The translations under genes and the position numbers were made by a program. Below, piece by piece: positions 19,964-28,502 of a stretch of DNA of 64,000 nucleotides (within the stretch, counting starts at the first letter, position 1; the number at the start of each line of letters is the position of its first letter). The stretch comes from Chlorogloeopsis fritschii (lineage in GTDB: Bacteria > Cyanobacteriota > Cyanobacteriia > Cyanobacteriales > Nostocaceae), in NCBI RefSeq assembly GCF_043099315.1, contig NZ_CP170746.1; one strand, 5' to 3'. The notes beneath the pieces were generated by a model. It was not told where the DNA came from and did not search any database. It saw only the letters and a list, made by a program, of their open reading frames with translations.

Positions 19964-21073
19964 TTGGATCTGGAAACAGTACTAGAATATACTACAGATG
20001 CCATCACCGCACTCGATCGAGAGTGGAAATACACCCATATTAATCATAGTGCAGAACTGTTGTTGAGGCGTAAAGAGGCAGACTTGCTTGGTCGTTCAAT
20101 CTGGGAAGTTTTTCCCGAAGTGGTAAATACTACAGCAGAAGCGCAACTGCGATATGCATCAGAAAATGGTGTTTCAGTTAAATTCGAGCAGTTCCTTCCC
20201 AGTCTTTACGGTTGGCATGAAGTCCGGGCTGTACCAAGGGAAAATGGGATGATACTATTTAGCCGGGATATATCCGATCGCGTTCGAGCGCTCCGTGACG
20301 AAGCTGTACGCGCCGAAATCCGCAACATTCTTAAACACGCACCCATAGCGATCGCTATTTTGCGAGGGCGAGAGCATCGGTTTGAGATGCTAAATGTAAT
20401 GTTTCACAAGTTGATTGGAAGGCGTAATGTTGAAGGGCTAACAGTGCGAAATGCTCTTCGGGAATTGGAGGGGCAAGGGTTTTTTGAGTTGCTCGATCAG
20501 GTGTACTTGAGTGGGAAGCCCTATGAAGGTAAGGAGATGCTCGCCCGCTACGATCGAACTGGAACAGGGGTGATGTACGAAGGCTGGTTTAACATTAATT
20601 ATCAGCCTCTGTTTGATACAAACGGTCAAGTCTCCGGTATTTTAAGTCTATACGTCGAAGTTACCGAACAAGTTCTTGAGCGACGCCGCATTGCAAGGAT
20701 TGCGGCAGAACGCGATGCGATTCTGCAACAACTGCTCGAAGGGGTGATTGTCACCGATGCTAAAGGTTGCATCACCTTTGTAAATGAGGCAGCATCTCAG
20801 CTTCATGGAGTCGCTACGCTGAACGTCACTCCCGAAGAGTACACCGAAACATATCATCTTTATACAGAAGATGGTAAACTCTACCCTTTTTCTGAGCTTC
20901 CCCTCAGCCGCGCTGTACTCAGAGACGAAATCGTTACTGAAGCACGCTGGCGCATTCGTCGCCCAGACGGTACAGAGGTGCTTGTGGTAGGTAATGCCCG
21001 ACCGATCTATGATGAGCAAGGCATAAAAATCGCTGCAGTACTTACGATTCGAGAACTGGAAAGTGGATATTAA
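19964..21073 (+). CDS. PAS-domain protein (sensor fragment without a kinase domain)
   Basis: The protein has 369 aa with a TTG start; an in-frame TGA lies 15 bp upstream, so the frame cannot extend further. It has three PAS-like domains: about 4-110 (VLEYTTDAITALDREWKY), about 122-240 (ILKHAPIAIAILRG) and about 252-365 (LLEGVIVTDAKGCITFVNEA, ending GIKIAAVLTIRELESGY). Such arrays usually feed into GAF, HisKA or GGDEF modules. Here the frame stops after the third PAS, and no transmitter domain is found in any frame before 21430. It is therefore either a truncated histidine kinase or a stand-alone PAS adaptor. No neighbour supports a partner. Confidence 0.75.
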   Translation: MDLETVLEYTTDAITALDREWKYTHINHSAELLLRRKEADLLGRSIWEVFPEVVNTTAEAQLRYASENGVSVKFEQFLPSLYGWHEVRAVPRENGMILFSRDISDRVRALRDEAVRAEIRNILKHAPIAIAILRGREHRFEMLNVMFHKLIGRRNVEGLTVRNALRELEGQGFFELLDQVYLSGKPYEGKEMLARYDRTGTGVMYEGWFNINYQPLFDTNGQVSGILSLYVEVTEQVLERRRIARIAAERDAILQQLLEGVIVTDAKGCITFVNEAASQLHGVATLNVTPEEYTETYHLYTEDGKLYPFSELPLSRAVLRDEIVTEARWRIRRPDGTEVLVVGNARPIYDEQGIKIAAVLTIRELESGY

Positions 21074-21119
21074 AATTCCGTTTGATTTGTTGGAATTCTA
21101 CTCAAATGGAAGGCGATCT

Positions 21120-21420
21120 GAGATCTGTCTTGAAAATAAGGCAGAGGGCAGGAGGCAGTAGACACGTAGACGCGGTAGATGCGGAGCAGCTTCCGTAGGT
21201 ACGGCTTCCGTTCAGCGTTGGGCGTAGACGCAAAGCGGCTTCTCGCAGAGTAGCCCTTCCCGCAGTCTTTGCTGTTCCCGTTCCCCGAAAGGGGTTCCCG
21301 CAGGGTAGGGTAGGTAGTGGCGTATCCGTTGGTAGGCAAAAGGAGTAAGATTTTCATGGCAAGGTTTGTGCCAAAACCCGGCGTGAATGGCTGACTTGAA
21401 AGGCAGAGGGCAGTAGGCAG
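21120..21420. repeat. Patchwork of short palindromic repeats between gene remnants
   Basis: This 300-bp stretch is dense in small hairpins with 2-4-nt loops, for example CCCC-GAAA-GGGG near 21276 and GCGT-AGA-CGC near 21221, plus ggcagagggcag heptamer-like units at both ends. The same vocabulary (cgtctaccgcgtc, gccgtacctac) recurs at 56380-56480. Frames across it are not convincing genes. Confidence 0.6.
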
Positions 21421-21431
21421 AAGGGAAAGAT

Positions 21432-21928
21432 TCACTTTTGTACAGAATCATCTAGCAACAAGCGATCGCCATCATTATCTCTGTACAATCGTTCCTGTAC
21501 CCATCCCAATTGACCATACATTCCTGGTGCTAAACGTTGCTGCACTCCCACATTGAAGTTGACAAAATTATAGTTAAAATCTCCCTCATTTGCATATCTA
21601 ACCAAACCTCCACCCGCAGCAGCGATTAAGCGTTTAAACCAAAAAACAGCACTAGAACCAATTCGGGTAAGAGAACCTTCATTAAATAACAGTTCACCCC
21701 TTAATTTCACTTTTGTTTGCAATGCATCTAAGGGAACTAATATATCTGCTTTCTCTTGGCAGGGCGCAGTGTTTGGTTTCTTAGCAGTAGCAGTACTTGA
21801 TTCAATAATTTATAAACTTCTGCGCGGCTAAGTTCATTTTACTGTGCCTGTGCAGGTGTTGCCCAAGGTAGTAAAAGCAGAGTGCCAACTAATAACTTTT
21901 GAGTTAATATCCGCATCTGCCGTTTCAT
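21432..21928 (-). pseudogene. Broken FecR-like secreted protein fused to an outer-membrane-protein fragment
   Basis: ATG at 21928 opens a clear signal peptide (MKRQMRILTQKLLVGTLLLL, then PWATPAQAQ) that ends in TAA. In the same frame ELSRAEVYKLLNQVLLLLRN follows. A frameshift then leads to ADILVPLDALQTKVKLRGEL and LLFNEGSLTRIG, which matches the start of cyanobacterial FecR-domain proteins as I remember them. After FKRLIAAA the sequence changes to a beta-strand-like segment (VGVQQRLAPGMYGQLGWVQE) unlike FecR. So the remnant carries a nonsense codon, a frameshift and probably an internal deletion that joined two genes. The family of the second part is not known to me. Confidence 0.65.
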
Positions 21929-22431
21929 CGCACCTATCCTTCGGTAGCTGAATTTGAATTGATTGTAGAGATGCATCTATCCCTAGATATAATCTTCTAC
22001 TACGTAGGATAATTACGTGTTTCCAGGCAATAATTGTTAATTTTTTTAATGAATTTGGGAGAAGAATAGCCGCTCAAAAATGAAAGCTTATTTTGTTCAG
22101 AACACAAGTCGCATGGTCAATTATAATTGATAGTTGCCCAACTTTGGGAACCGACTCAGCATTTGGATATAGTAAAATTTTCTACCTTTATTGGGACGCT
22201 AGCAATTAACTGAAAATGATATCGTATCAGCAGAGGTATGGCAGGCAAAAGCATATCAATCAGGAATATTTAAACGAAAGAGCTAGTTTTTAGCTACGGT
22301 TGCGTTGTTTATAAGCCAAGACGACAAGCGATCGCAATCTCTAAATCTGCTGCTCTAGTTGTGGAGTGCGGCTTGTTTCCGCTTCAAAGGTATGATTCCT
22401 TAAGTAAAGTAATATCTAGGTTTATACAGAT
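21929..22431. other. Intergenic region without a supported gene
   Basis: This is 500 bp of AT-rich DNA between the FecR-like remnant and the aminotransferase. A short frame near 22212 (ENDIVSAEVWQAKAYQSGIF) hints at gene debris, but I cannot name a family. A TATA-like ttaagtaaagtaatat lies 20-40 bp before the aminotransferase ATG and may be its promoter. Confidence 0.5.
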
Positions 22432-23580
22432 ATGACACAAACCATTTCAATCAATAACAGCCAAAAATTGCTAATTGAACCTCTTTCCATGCCATCTCGC
22501 CTCCTGCTAGGGCCTGGGCCTTCAAATGCTCATCCTGCAGTTCTACAGGCGATAAATACTCCCCCTGTAGGACATCTCGATCCAGCATTTTTTGCAGTCA
22601 TGGATGAGATTCAATCGTTACTGCGTTACGTCTGGCAAACAGAAAACTCCCTAACCATTGCCATGAGCGGTACGGGAACCTCTGCAATGGAAGCAACAAT
22701 CGCCAATGTGACAGAACCAGGTGATGTGGTATTGGTGGGTGTAATCGGTTACTTTGGCAATCGTCTTGTCGATATGGCTGGACGATATGGTGCAGATGTA
22801 CGCACTATTACAAAATCCTGGGGACAAGTTTTTTCGCTAGATGAGTTGCGAACTGCTTTAGAAACTCATCGTCCGGCGATTCTAGCATTAGTTCATGCCG
22901 AAACTTCTACAGGTGCTCGTCAACCTTTAGAAGGAGTGGGTGAGTTGTGCCGTGAATTCGGGTGTTTGCTGCTGGTGGATACAGTGACAAGTTTGGGTGG
23001 TGTCCCCATATTTTTAGATGAGTGGGGAGTCGATTTAGCTTATAGCTGTAGTCAGAAAGGCTTAAGTTGTCCACCTGGTGCTTCTCCCTTTACCATGAGT
23101 TCTCGTGCATGGGAGAAACTGCAAAAGCGCCGCACCAAAGTGGCTAACTTCTATTTAGATATGACATTGTTAAGCAAATATTGGGGTAGCGATCGCATCT
23201 ATCACCACACAGCACCAATTAATATGTACTATGCACTGCGCGAAGCATTGCGCTTGCTTGCCGAAGAGGGCATAGAAAACTCTTGGCAGCGTCATCAACA
23301 GAATGTAGAGTATCTCTGGCAGCAATTGGAAGACTTAGGACTTACCTTACACGTTGAAAAAGAGTATCGCCTACCGACGCTGACTACAGTTCGCATTCCC
23401 GACGGAATTGATGGTAAAGCGATCGCACGTCAGTTGCTCTTAGAATACGGTATTGAAATTGGCGGCGGGCTTGGCGATCTGGCTGGTAAAGTCTGGCGGA
23501 TTGGGCTGATGGGCTTCAACAGCCGTAAAGAAAACGTGGATCGACTCGTAGCAGCACTGCGGCAAGTGTTACCCAAGTAA
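22432..23580 (+). CDS. Class V aminotransferase, alanine/serine-glyoxylate aminotransferase family
   Basis: The protein has 382 aa, the usual length for this PLP fold-type-I family. Visible landmarks are GPGPSNAHPAV at about 28-38, MSGTGTSAMEA at about 79 (the cofactor phosphate-binding turn), HAETSTGARQPLEGVG, DTVTSLGGVP (the Asp that pairs with the pyridine nitrogen) and CSQKGLSCPPG with the Schiff-base lysine at about 203. The C-terminal domain keeps the GGLGDLAGKVWRIGLMG motif. In cyanobacteria such enzymes take glyoxylate to glycine in photorespiration. Alanine or serine as donor cannot be chosen from sequence alone. It is a single-gene unit, followed by a strong inverted repeat. Confidence 0.93.
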   Translation: MTQTISINNSQKLLIEPLSMPSRLLLGPGPSNAHPAVLQAINTPPVGHLDPAFFAVMDEIQSLLRYVWQTENSLTIAMSGTGTSAMEATIANVTEPGDVVLVGVIGYFGNRLVDMAGRYGADVRTITKSWGQVFSLDELRTALETHRPAILALVHAETSTGARQPLEGVGELCREFGCLLLVDTVTSLGGVPIFLDEWGVDLAYSCSQKGLSCPPGASPFTMSSRAWEKLQKRRTKVANFYLDMTLLSKYWGSDRIYHHTAPINMYYALREALRLLAEEGIENSWQRHQQNVEYLWQQLEDLGLTLHVEKEYRLPTLTTVRIPDGIDGKAIARQLLLEYGIEIGGGLGDLAGKVWRIGLMGFNSRKENVDRLVAALRQVLPK

Positions 23581-23638
23581 TTCCGTTTCTCAAAAACGTG
23601 GCTAAAAAATCATGTTTTAGAAATCGACCACAGATAGA

Positions 23639-23687
23639 CACAGATAAACACAGATAAATCATCCGTGTGCATCTGTGTTTATCTGTG
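23639..23687. terminator. Perfect 17-bp inverted repeat downstream of the aminotransferase gene
   Basis: CACAGATAAACACAGAT at 23639-23655 is exactly inverted at 23671-23687 around a 15-nt loop. It lies about 60 bp beyond the stop and could terminate transcription. The sequence is itself built of cacagata units, so it is probably a dispersed repeat and not a dedicated terminator; no T-run follows. The rest of 23688-23934 shows no gene. Confidence 0.5.
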
Positions 23688-23934
23688 TTCGTTATCATCA
23701 TAAAATTCTTTAGGTACAGCTAAGGTCAGTTCGGCTAATTCATATTAGGAGTGAATTAGTATAAAATGTGCGGCTAATATAATAGCGAGCGCGGATTTAC
23801 AAAAACTGCGCTCGTTTCTCCTTCTGTCTAAGCTAGACTGAAAAATAGCAGGAAACCAGACGGCAAGACTGCGATTATTTAAGATATTAAGCAGTTCATC
23901 CGGCCAAAACTCAATTATTTTCGGCTATTAATTC

Positions 23935-24726
23935 ATGCTGCATCGCTTCTCAAAACAGGGCGTGATTTGTATCACCCAACCAAATCATGCTTGGCTTTCA
24001 GGACAACTAGCACAAGCTTGGGGCAATGAAACATTTGGTCAGCTTTTTCCTAGAAAAGAAGTTTGTTTGGGTGCAGAACAACACGACATCGGTTGGCTTG
24101 GCTGGGAACAAGCTCCAACACTCAATCCACAAACGGGCTACCCCCACAGTTTTAAAGAACTTAGCACTCAAGAACATATAAATATTTGGTCAGGTGCTAG
24201 AAAATCTGCGCTTCCTCTAAGTAGATATGCTGCACTACTGGTCTCGCTACATGGTACAAGATTATACGAAAAATACACAAGCTGGCAAAATTCACCAACA
24301 TCTACTCAAATTGTCGGGGACTTCTTGAAACGCGAGTATGCCTTTCAAAAGGAAATTATTGCGATTTTGAAAAATGACGAATACTATGCACCTTACGTAA
24401 CACCAGAAGTCATTGAACGCAATAGAAAATTAGTGGCCACTTGGGATGCACTTTCAATTATCTGTTGCCAAGGATTAAGTCATGATGAGGAAGTTACGAA
24501 AGTGCCAACAAGTGATGGTGAAACGACACTAAAACTAAGCTTGATAGAAGAGAAAGATTACCATCAGTGTATAGGCATATATCCTTGGCCATTTCAGCAG
24601 GATGAAGTGACAGTAATTTATGAAGGACGGCTTTTGTGGCAGCCTTTTAACGATGAGAAAGCGATGCGAGAAGCTTTGATGGGAGATTGTTGGGTAAGTC
24701 TGAGTACTACCTTGAAAGCAGAGTAA
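23935..24726 (+). CDS. DUF3891 family protein
   Basis: The protein has 263 aa. It is recognised from the DUF3891 pattern: ITQPNHAWLSGQLAQAWGNE near the N-terminus, then GAEQHDIGWLGWE, SRYAALLVSLHG and LVATWDALSIICC. The clustered H, HD and H residues recall HD-domain-like metal sites, but no activity is known to me. No signal peptide and no membrane helices are seen, so it is probably cytoplasmic. It stands alone between a repeat-containing gap and a tRNA gene. Confidence 0.85.
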   Translation: MLHRFSKQGVICITQPNHAWLSGQLAQAWGNETFGQLFPRKEVCLGAEQHDIGWLGWEQAPTLNPQTGYPHSFKELSTQEHINIWSGARKSALPLSRYAALLVSLHGTRLYEKYTSWQNSPTSTQIVGDFLKREYAFQKEIIAILKNDEYYAPYVTPEVIERNRKLVATWDALSIICCQGLSHDEEVTKVPTSDGETTLKLSLIEEKDYHQCIGIYPWPFQQDEVTVIYEGRLLWQPFNDEKAMREALMGDCWVSLSTTLKAE

Positions 24727-24733
24727 TGTAAAG

Positions 24734-24776
24734 CCCGCCTCAAGACTGATCATTGAAGCTGACCCAGGAAGGCGGG
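24734..24776 (+). terminator. Possible terminator hairpin after the DUF3891 gene
   Basis: CCCGCCT at 24734-24740 pairs with AGGCGGG at 24770-24776, eight bases after the stop, with a long 29-nt loop and an AT-rich 3' flank (aatataaag). There is no clean T-run, so intrinsic termination is only possible. Confidence 0.4.
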
Positions 24777-24880
24777 AATATAAAGACTCGGAGAGGTTTT
24801 AATGGTACGACTTCAACCAACTATATTAATGATTTGATTGCTTAGAATTATCTAGAATGCTTATAGAGTAAGCATTAAAC

Positions 24881-24966
24881 GGAGAGAGAGGGATTCGAAC
24901 CCTCGTTGAGGTTGCCCCCAAACAGCATTTCCAGTGCTGCGCCTTCAACCACTCGGCCATCTCTCC
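24881..24966 (-). tRNA. tRNA-Ser (anticodon GGA)
   Basis: The 86-nt gene lies on the complement. The acceptor stem GGAGAGA pairs with TCTCTCC, the anticodon stem CAGCA/TGCTG encloses the loop CTGGAAA (anticodon GGA, reading UCC and UCU), and the T arm is GAGGG-TTCGAAT-CCCTC. A long variable arm (GGGGGCAACCTC region) fits a class II tRNA-Ser. The CCA end is not encoded. Confidence 0.97.
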
Positions 24967-25048
24967 AGGGGTCACGATCTACTATCGTACAATAGGATTC
25001 GATAAACTGCAATCAAATTTTATCCAAAATCTCCAATCCAAAATCAAA

Positions 25049-25417
25049 ATGTCCCAGACATACACCATTACAGTTCACGATCGCGCCAAAGGCACAAAAT
25101 ACACCTTAGAAGTTCCCGATGATCGCTACATCCTACACAGTTGTGAAAAACAAGGGGTAGAATTGCCTTTTTCCTGTCGCAATGGCGCTTGTACGACTTG
25201 TGCCGTCAGAGTACTCAAAGGAGAAATTTATCAACCTGAGGCTGTTGGGCTATCCCAAGAATTGCGCAACTCTGGTTATGCGCTGTTATGCGTCAGTTAC
25301 GCCCGTTCTGATTTGGAAGTGGAAACGCAAGACGAAGATGAAGTCTATGAACTTCAGTTCGGACGCTATTTCGGTAAGGGTAAAGTTAGGGCAGGTTTAC
25401 CATTGGACGAAGAATGA
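25049..25417 (+). CDS. [2Fe-2S] plant-type ferredoxin with C-terminal extension
   Basis: The protein has 122 aa. The cluster ligands are Cys43, Cys48, Cys51 (FSCRNGACTTC) and Cys81 (YALLCVSYARSD), the plant-type C-x4-C-x2-C...C layout. Compared with photosynthetic PetF (about 98 aa) it has about 20 extra C-terminal residues (GRYFGKGKVRAGLPLDEE), as in the FdC-type minor ferredoxins of cyanobacteria and plastids. The precise subgroup is inference. It is a soluble one-electron carrier; its partner enzyme cannot be told from the neighbours. It is monocistronic, with a palindromic repeat just downstream. Confidence 0.93.
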   Translation: MSQTYTITVHDRAKGTKYTLEVPDDRYILHSCEKQGVELPFSCRNGACTTCAVRVLKGEIYQPEAVGLSQELRNSGYALLCVSYARSDLEVETQDEDEVYELQFGRYFGKGKVRAGLPLDEE

Positions 25418-25451
25418 TAATCAATTATTAGTCATTGGTCAATGGTCATTG

Positions 25452-25516
25452 GTAGGGGCGGGTTTATTTAGATATTTCTTCATCCTAGAGAGATTGTTGT
25501 TAAAACCCGCCCGTAC
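25452..25516. repeat. MITE-like palindromic element, copy 1 (GTAGGGGCGGGTTT termini)
   Basis: This 65-bp unit starts GTAGGGGCGGGTTTA and ends TAAAACCCGCCCGTAC, which are imperfect inverted repeats. Two more copies lie at 27116-27183 and 46038-46105. All are intergenic and contain no ORF. Confidence 0.75.
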
Positions 25517-25582
25517 AGTGGTTAGTAGTTAGTAGAATAACCAACAACTCACTACTATTTACTAACTACTAACAAGTAATTC

Positions 25583-26104
25583 ATGAATAAAATTATTATC
25601 TTATCCTGCCTATTACTTCTGCTTATAGGTTGTCAACTTCAAAACAGGCCTGAAGTAAAGGCACCGATAGAGGTAAAAGTCGCACAAGTCATAAGTGGGC
25701 AAACTTTAGAAGTGCTAGGAATAGGTGAGCAACCAAATTTGATGTCTCAAGTGCGGTTGTTAGGTATCGATACTCCAGATTTACAACAGCGCCCTTGGGG
25801 TAATGCAGCCAGAGAACGCCTGCAAGAGTTAATTGGTGAACAACCTGTCAAGCTGGAGTTTGATGTAGAAGTCAAGGATCAATTTGGGCGGACTCTGGCT
25901 TATGTGTGGAAAGATAAAGCGTTATTGAATGAACAGTTAACTAAAGAAGGATATGCTCTATTTGTAGCGCGATCGCCTAACCATAAATACGATCACCGTC
26001 TTGAACGCGCTCAACAAAGAGCAAGACTTTTGGGAATAGGTATTTGGAATCCAGAAAATCCCATGCGTTTTACTCCTGCTGAATTTCGCCGCCAATATCG
26101 TTAA
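25583..26104 (+). CDS. Thermonuclease (SNase)-family lipoprotein
   Basis: The protein has 173 aa. A lipoprotein signal (MNKIIILSCLLLLLIGC) puts the acylated cysteine at residue 17. The SNase-like beta-barrel follows: VAQVISGQTLEVLG, VRLLGIDTPDLQQRPWG, FGRTLAYVW and LLNEQLTKEGYA. The IDTPD segment carries the metal-binding aspartate found in staphylococcal nuclease; the equivalents of its catalytic arginine are harder to place. It is probably a membrane-tethered nuclease in the periplasm or at the cell surface, for nucleic acid turnover. The stop is followed by gctaat-type short repeats (26105-26186) before the next gene. Confidence 0.88.
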   Translation: MNKIIILSCLLLLLIGCQLQNRPEVKAPIEVKVAQVISGQTLEVLGIGEQPNLMSQVRLLGIDTPDLQQRPWGNAARERLQELIGEQPVKLEFDVEVKDQFGRTLAYVWKDKALLNEQLTKEGYALFVARSPNHKYDHRLERAQQRARLLGIGIWNPENPMRFTPAEFRRQYR

Positions 26105-26186
26105 TGACAATTGCTAATAGCTAATCGCTAATTGCCAATTGCCTTTTACTATTAGCTATTAGCCATTAACCATTAGCCATTACAGC
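26105..26186. repeat. Short tandem gctaatagc / gccattagc repeat tract
   Basis: The stretch is built from overlapping 7-8-bp units (attgctaat, tagctaat, ttagccatta). Similar tracts occur at 47226-47280 and 62980-63040 and, in less regular form, at 39050-39140. This is the STRR-like heptamer DNA typical of Nostocales. Confidence 0.75.
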
Positions 26187-26190
26187 AGAT

Positions 26191-27015
26191 ATGTCAGTTT
26201 CTCTATCTCAATTACAAAGCTTCCTAGACATTGCTACAGAAGCGGCGCTAGCTGCTGGTGCAGTTTTGCAAGGTTACTTGGGTAAAGTAGAAGATGCCAT
26301 TACCGAAAAAGGACGCCCTGGCGATTTAGTCACCGTTGCCGATAAAGCTTCAGAAGAGGTGGTTTTGGAAGCTTTGCGCCGTCACTTTCCCGATCACGCC
26401 ATACTTGCGGAAGAATCTGGGAAAATAGGAAATCAAGAAAATGAATTTCTTTGGGCGATTGATCCTTTGGATGGTACAACTAATTTTGCTCATCAATACC
26501 CATGTTTTACTGTATCCATCGGGTTGTTAATTGATGGCGTACCGCAAGTAGGTGTCATTTACGATCCGTTTCACAATGAATTATTTCGTGCGGCACAAGG
26601 TTTGGGAGCGACACGTAACCGTCACCCTATTAGAGTTTCAGAAACTTCTAAACTAAGTCAAAGTCTTCTAGTAACAGGATTTGCCTACGATCGCCGGGAA
26701 ACATCTGACAATAACTACGCAGAATTTTGTCACTTCACTCATCTTACCCAAGGAGTCAGGCGCACTGGTTCAGCGTCTCTCGACTTAGCTCATGTTGCCT
26801 GTGGACGTGTCGATGGCTACTGGGAACGGGGAATTTCTCCTTGGGATATTGCGGCGGGCATAATTATCTTGCGGGAAGCAGGGGGTAAAGTTACCGCCTA
26901 TGATGGCACTCCCATCAAACTTGAATCAGGTAGGATTCTGGCAACAAATGGCTATATTCACGACATTATGATTCGCGAACTTCAACAAGTTCTACCCTTG
27001 TCTGCTTGGAAGTAA
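26191..27015 (+). CDS. Inositol monophosphatase (IMPase) family phosphatase
   Basis: The protein has 274 aa. All metal-site motifs of the lithium-sensitive phosphatase fold are visible: AEES (about 77), WAIDPLDGTTNFAHQYP (about 90-106) and the distal SPWDIAAGIIILREAGG. Family members hydrolyse myo-inositol-1-phosphate, histidinol phosphate or related small phosphates; the substrate cannot be read from sequence. hisZ lies 4 kb downstream but is not in an operon with this gene, so a histidinol-phosphatase role is only a thought. There is no signal peptide, so the protein should be cytoplasmic. Confidence 0.92.
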   Translation: MSVSLSQLQSFLDIATEAALAAGAVLQGYLGKVEDAITEKGRPGDLVTVADKASEEVVLEALRRHFPDHAILAEESGKIGNQENEFLWAIDPLDGTTNFAHQYPCFTVSIGLLIDGVPQVGVIYDPFHNELFRAAQGLGATRNRHPIRVSETSKLSQSLLVTGFAYDRRETSDNNYAEFCHFTHLTQGVRRTGSASLDLAHVACGRVDGYWERGISPWDIAAGIIILREAGGKVTAYDGTPIKLESGRILATNGYIHDIMIRELQQVLPLSAWK

Positions 27016-27115
27016 TTTGAGAGGAGAGGAGGAGCAAGGGTGCACAGAAGAGGGGGAGAACCGCCAATACCGCGCTGGCTCACTAGTAACTGTTAGCTAT
27101 TAACTACTAACCAGT

Positions 27116-27183
27116 GTACGGGCGGGTTTAGAAGATAAATTTTTGGTTCTAACCCAAAGTTAATCAATCAAACCCACCCCTAC
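27116..27183. repeat. MITE-like palindromic element, copy 2
   Basis: It starts GTACGGGCGGGTTTAGAAGA and ends AAACCCACCCCTAC. It shares the internal gggcgggtttagaagataaat with copy 3 (46038), and both are preceded by actactaaccaNtgta. Confidence 0.75.
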
Positions 27184-27220
27184 CACAGTTAAAAAAGGTC
27201 AACGTATTGTTCAAGTTGGT

Positions 27221-27844
27221 ATGCAAATACCGCATAACCGACTTGTAAATTTTTTCTCTGAGCAAAACGAAGCAGCGAATGCACAGTTGCGACCTTTAGT
27301 CAATGAAAATGATTGGCAAACCATACTGTTTCCCAAAAGCACTCCAGCAATCCAGGGAGTGGCACAGCAAATTATTAACTGTCCTTTTCAAGGTGTGACA
27401 AAAAAGATTTATTTACATGGAAAAATATTTGAATTAATCGCCTTACAGCTAGCTCCAATTTTAGAGAACGAGGTTAAAAACAAGACAAGACCACGACTCA
27501 AACCAGATACTGTGGCGCGAATTCATCATGCTAGGGATATTTTACATTGCCGCTTGCAAAATCCACCGTCATCGTTGGAATTAGCACAAAATATCGGGGT
27601 GAGTGAGAGAACTCTTAGGCGAGGGTTTCGAGAACTATTTGATACAACTGTATTTGGCTATTTAATGCAAAGACGCATGGAAAAAGCACAGATACTTTTG
27701 CGAGAAGGAAATTGTAGTGTTGCAGAAGTAGCAAATCTTGTTGGTTATTCCCACTTGGGTTTATTTGCAACTGTATTTAAGCGTCAGTATGGTATCTCTC
27801 CCAGGGAATGTTTAATGGGGAAAAAGTCTTTGTCCGGATCGTGA
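27221..27844 (+). CDS. AraC-family transcriptional regulator (N-terminally shortened, PchR-like)
   Basis: The protein has 207 aa. The C-terminal 100 residues form an intact double helix-turn-helix: PSSLELAQNIGVSERTLRRG and SVAEVANLVGYSHLGLFATV, with the FKRQYGISPRE signature. The segment before it (ITKKIYLHG-like, FELIALQLAPIL) matches the middle of PchR-type regulators that control siderophore genes in cyanobacteria. Those are usually about 320-340 aa, so about 120 N-terminal residues are missing and no upstream frame restores them. Directly downstream are two broken iron-siderophore binding-protein fragments, which fits a decayed siderophore locus. DNA binding could persist without the sensor region. 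Confidence 0.8.
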   Translation: MQIPHNRLVNFFSEQNEAANAQLRPLVNENDWQTILFPKSTPAIQGVAQQIINCPFQGVTKKIYLHGKIFELIALQLAPILENEVKNKTRPRLKPDTVARIHHARDILHCRLQNPPSSLELAQNIGVSERTLRRGFRELFDTTVFGYLMQRRMEKAQILLREGNCSVAEVANLVGYSHLGLFATVFKRQYGISPRECLMGKKSLSGS

Positions 27845-27876
27845 TCAAAATGCCGAATGTAGATTGATTTACCTAG

Positions 27877-28077
27877 AAACTGCTCTTTATACTCTTTTCA
27901 ATACAGTTGTTAAATAAGCTTAAACAAAGTCCTTTATGGTCACAACTCAAAGTTGTTCAAAAAAATAAAGTTTATGTTGTAGGTGGACATTGGCATAATC
28001 AAGATATTTTTGCTATTAATGCCATCCTCGATGACCTCGAAAAATACTTTGTTAACACACCACAAACCTATGATTAA
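27877..28077 (+). pseudogene. C-terminal fragment of an iron-siderophore (FecB-type) binding protein
   Basis: Hand translation of this frame gives LWSQLKVVQKNKVYVVGGHW and FAINAILDDLEKYF before TAA at 28075. NKVYVV...AxxAILDDLxKYL is the typical end of periplasmic ferric-siderophore binding proteins (FecB/FhuD, PBP class III). Stops at 27865 and 27874 cut the frame upstream, and nothing of the N-terminal lobe remains. It is a remnant beside the AraC gene. Confidence 0.7.
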
Positions 28078-28106
28078 ATCTGTCTTTTTGTCTACAAACA
28101 GAAAAA

Positions 28107-28491
28107 ATGAGTGTGATTAAAAAACAGTCACATCGTTTAATTAAGCCGTTTTTACTCATGGCTTTTTCCCTACTTTTAATTACAGCTTGTGACCAACCTG
28201 TCAGCCAAAGACATAATATCTCCTTGAAGCCTTCTGTAATTTTTATCTCCTGGCAAATACCTCAACATTGAAACCATCAATGAATTCGACACTGATATCC
28301 TATTTATTATTGATGTTGAACGAAAAACATCAAGCTTTTATTTTCAACATCCCATCTTTAGCAGCCTAAAAGTATTCAAAAACAATAGAGTTTATTTTGT
28401 GACTCCAGAAAAATGGTACACACTAGGTATATCAGGAGCAAACAAGGTATTAGATGACTTGTTTAAATACTTGCCTGTCAGTTATCAGTAA
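28107..28491 (+). pseudogene. Internally deleted FecB-type siderophore-binding lipoprotein
   Basis: ATG 28107 opens a lipoprotein signal ending LLLITACDQP, with the lipobox cysteine at about residue 31. The frame stops after about 54 codons (ISWQIPQH). A shifted frame then gives LNIETINEFDTDILFIID, then NNRVYFVTPEKWYTLG and ISGANKVLDDLFKYLP, the family's C-terminal end. Most of the roughly 300-residue domain is gone. With the fragment at 27877 this is a second remnant of the same family, so a former fec/fhu-like uptake cluster once stood here. Confidence 0.7.
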
Positions 28492-28502
28492 ACAGTTATC
28501 AG

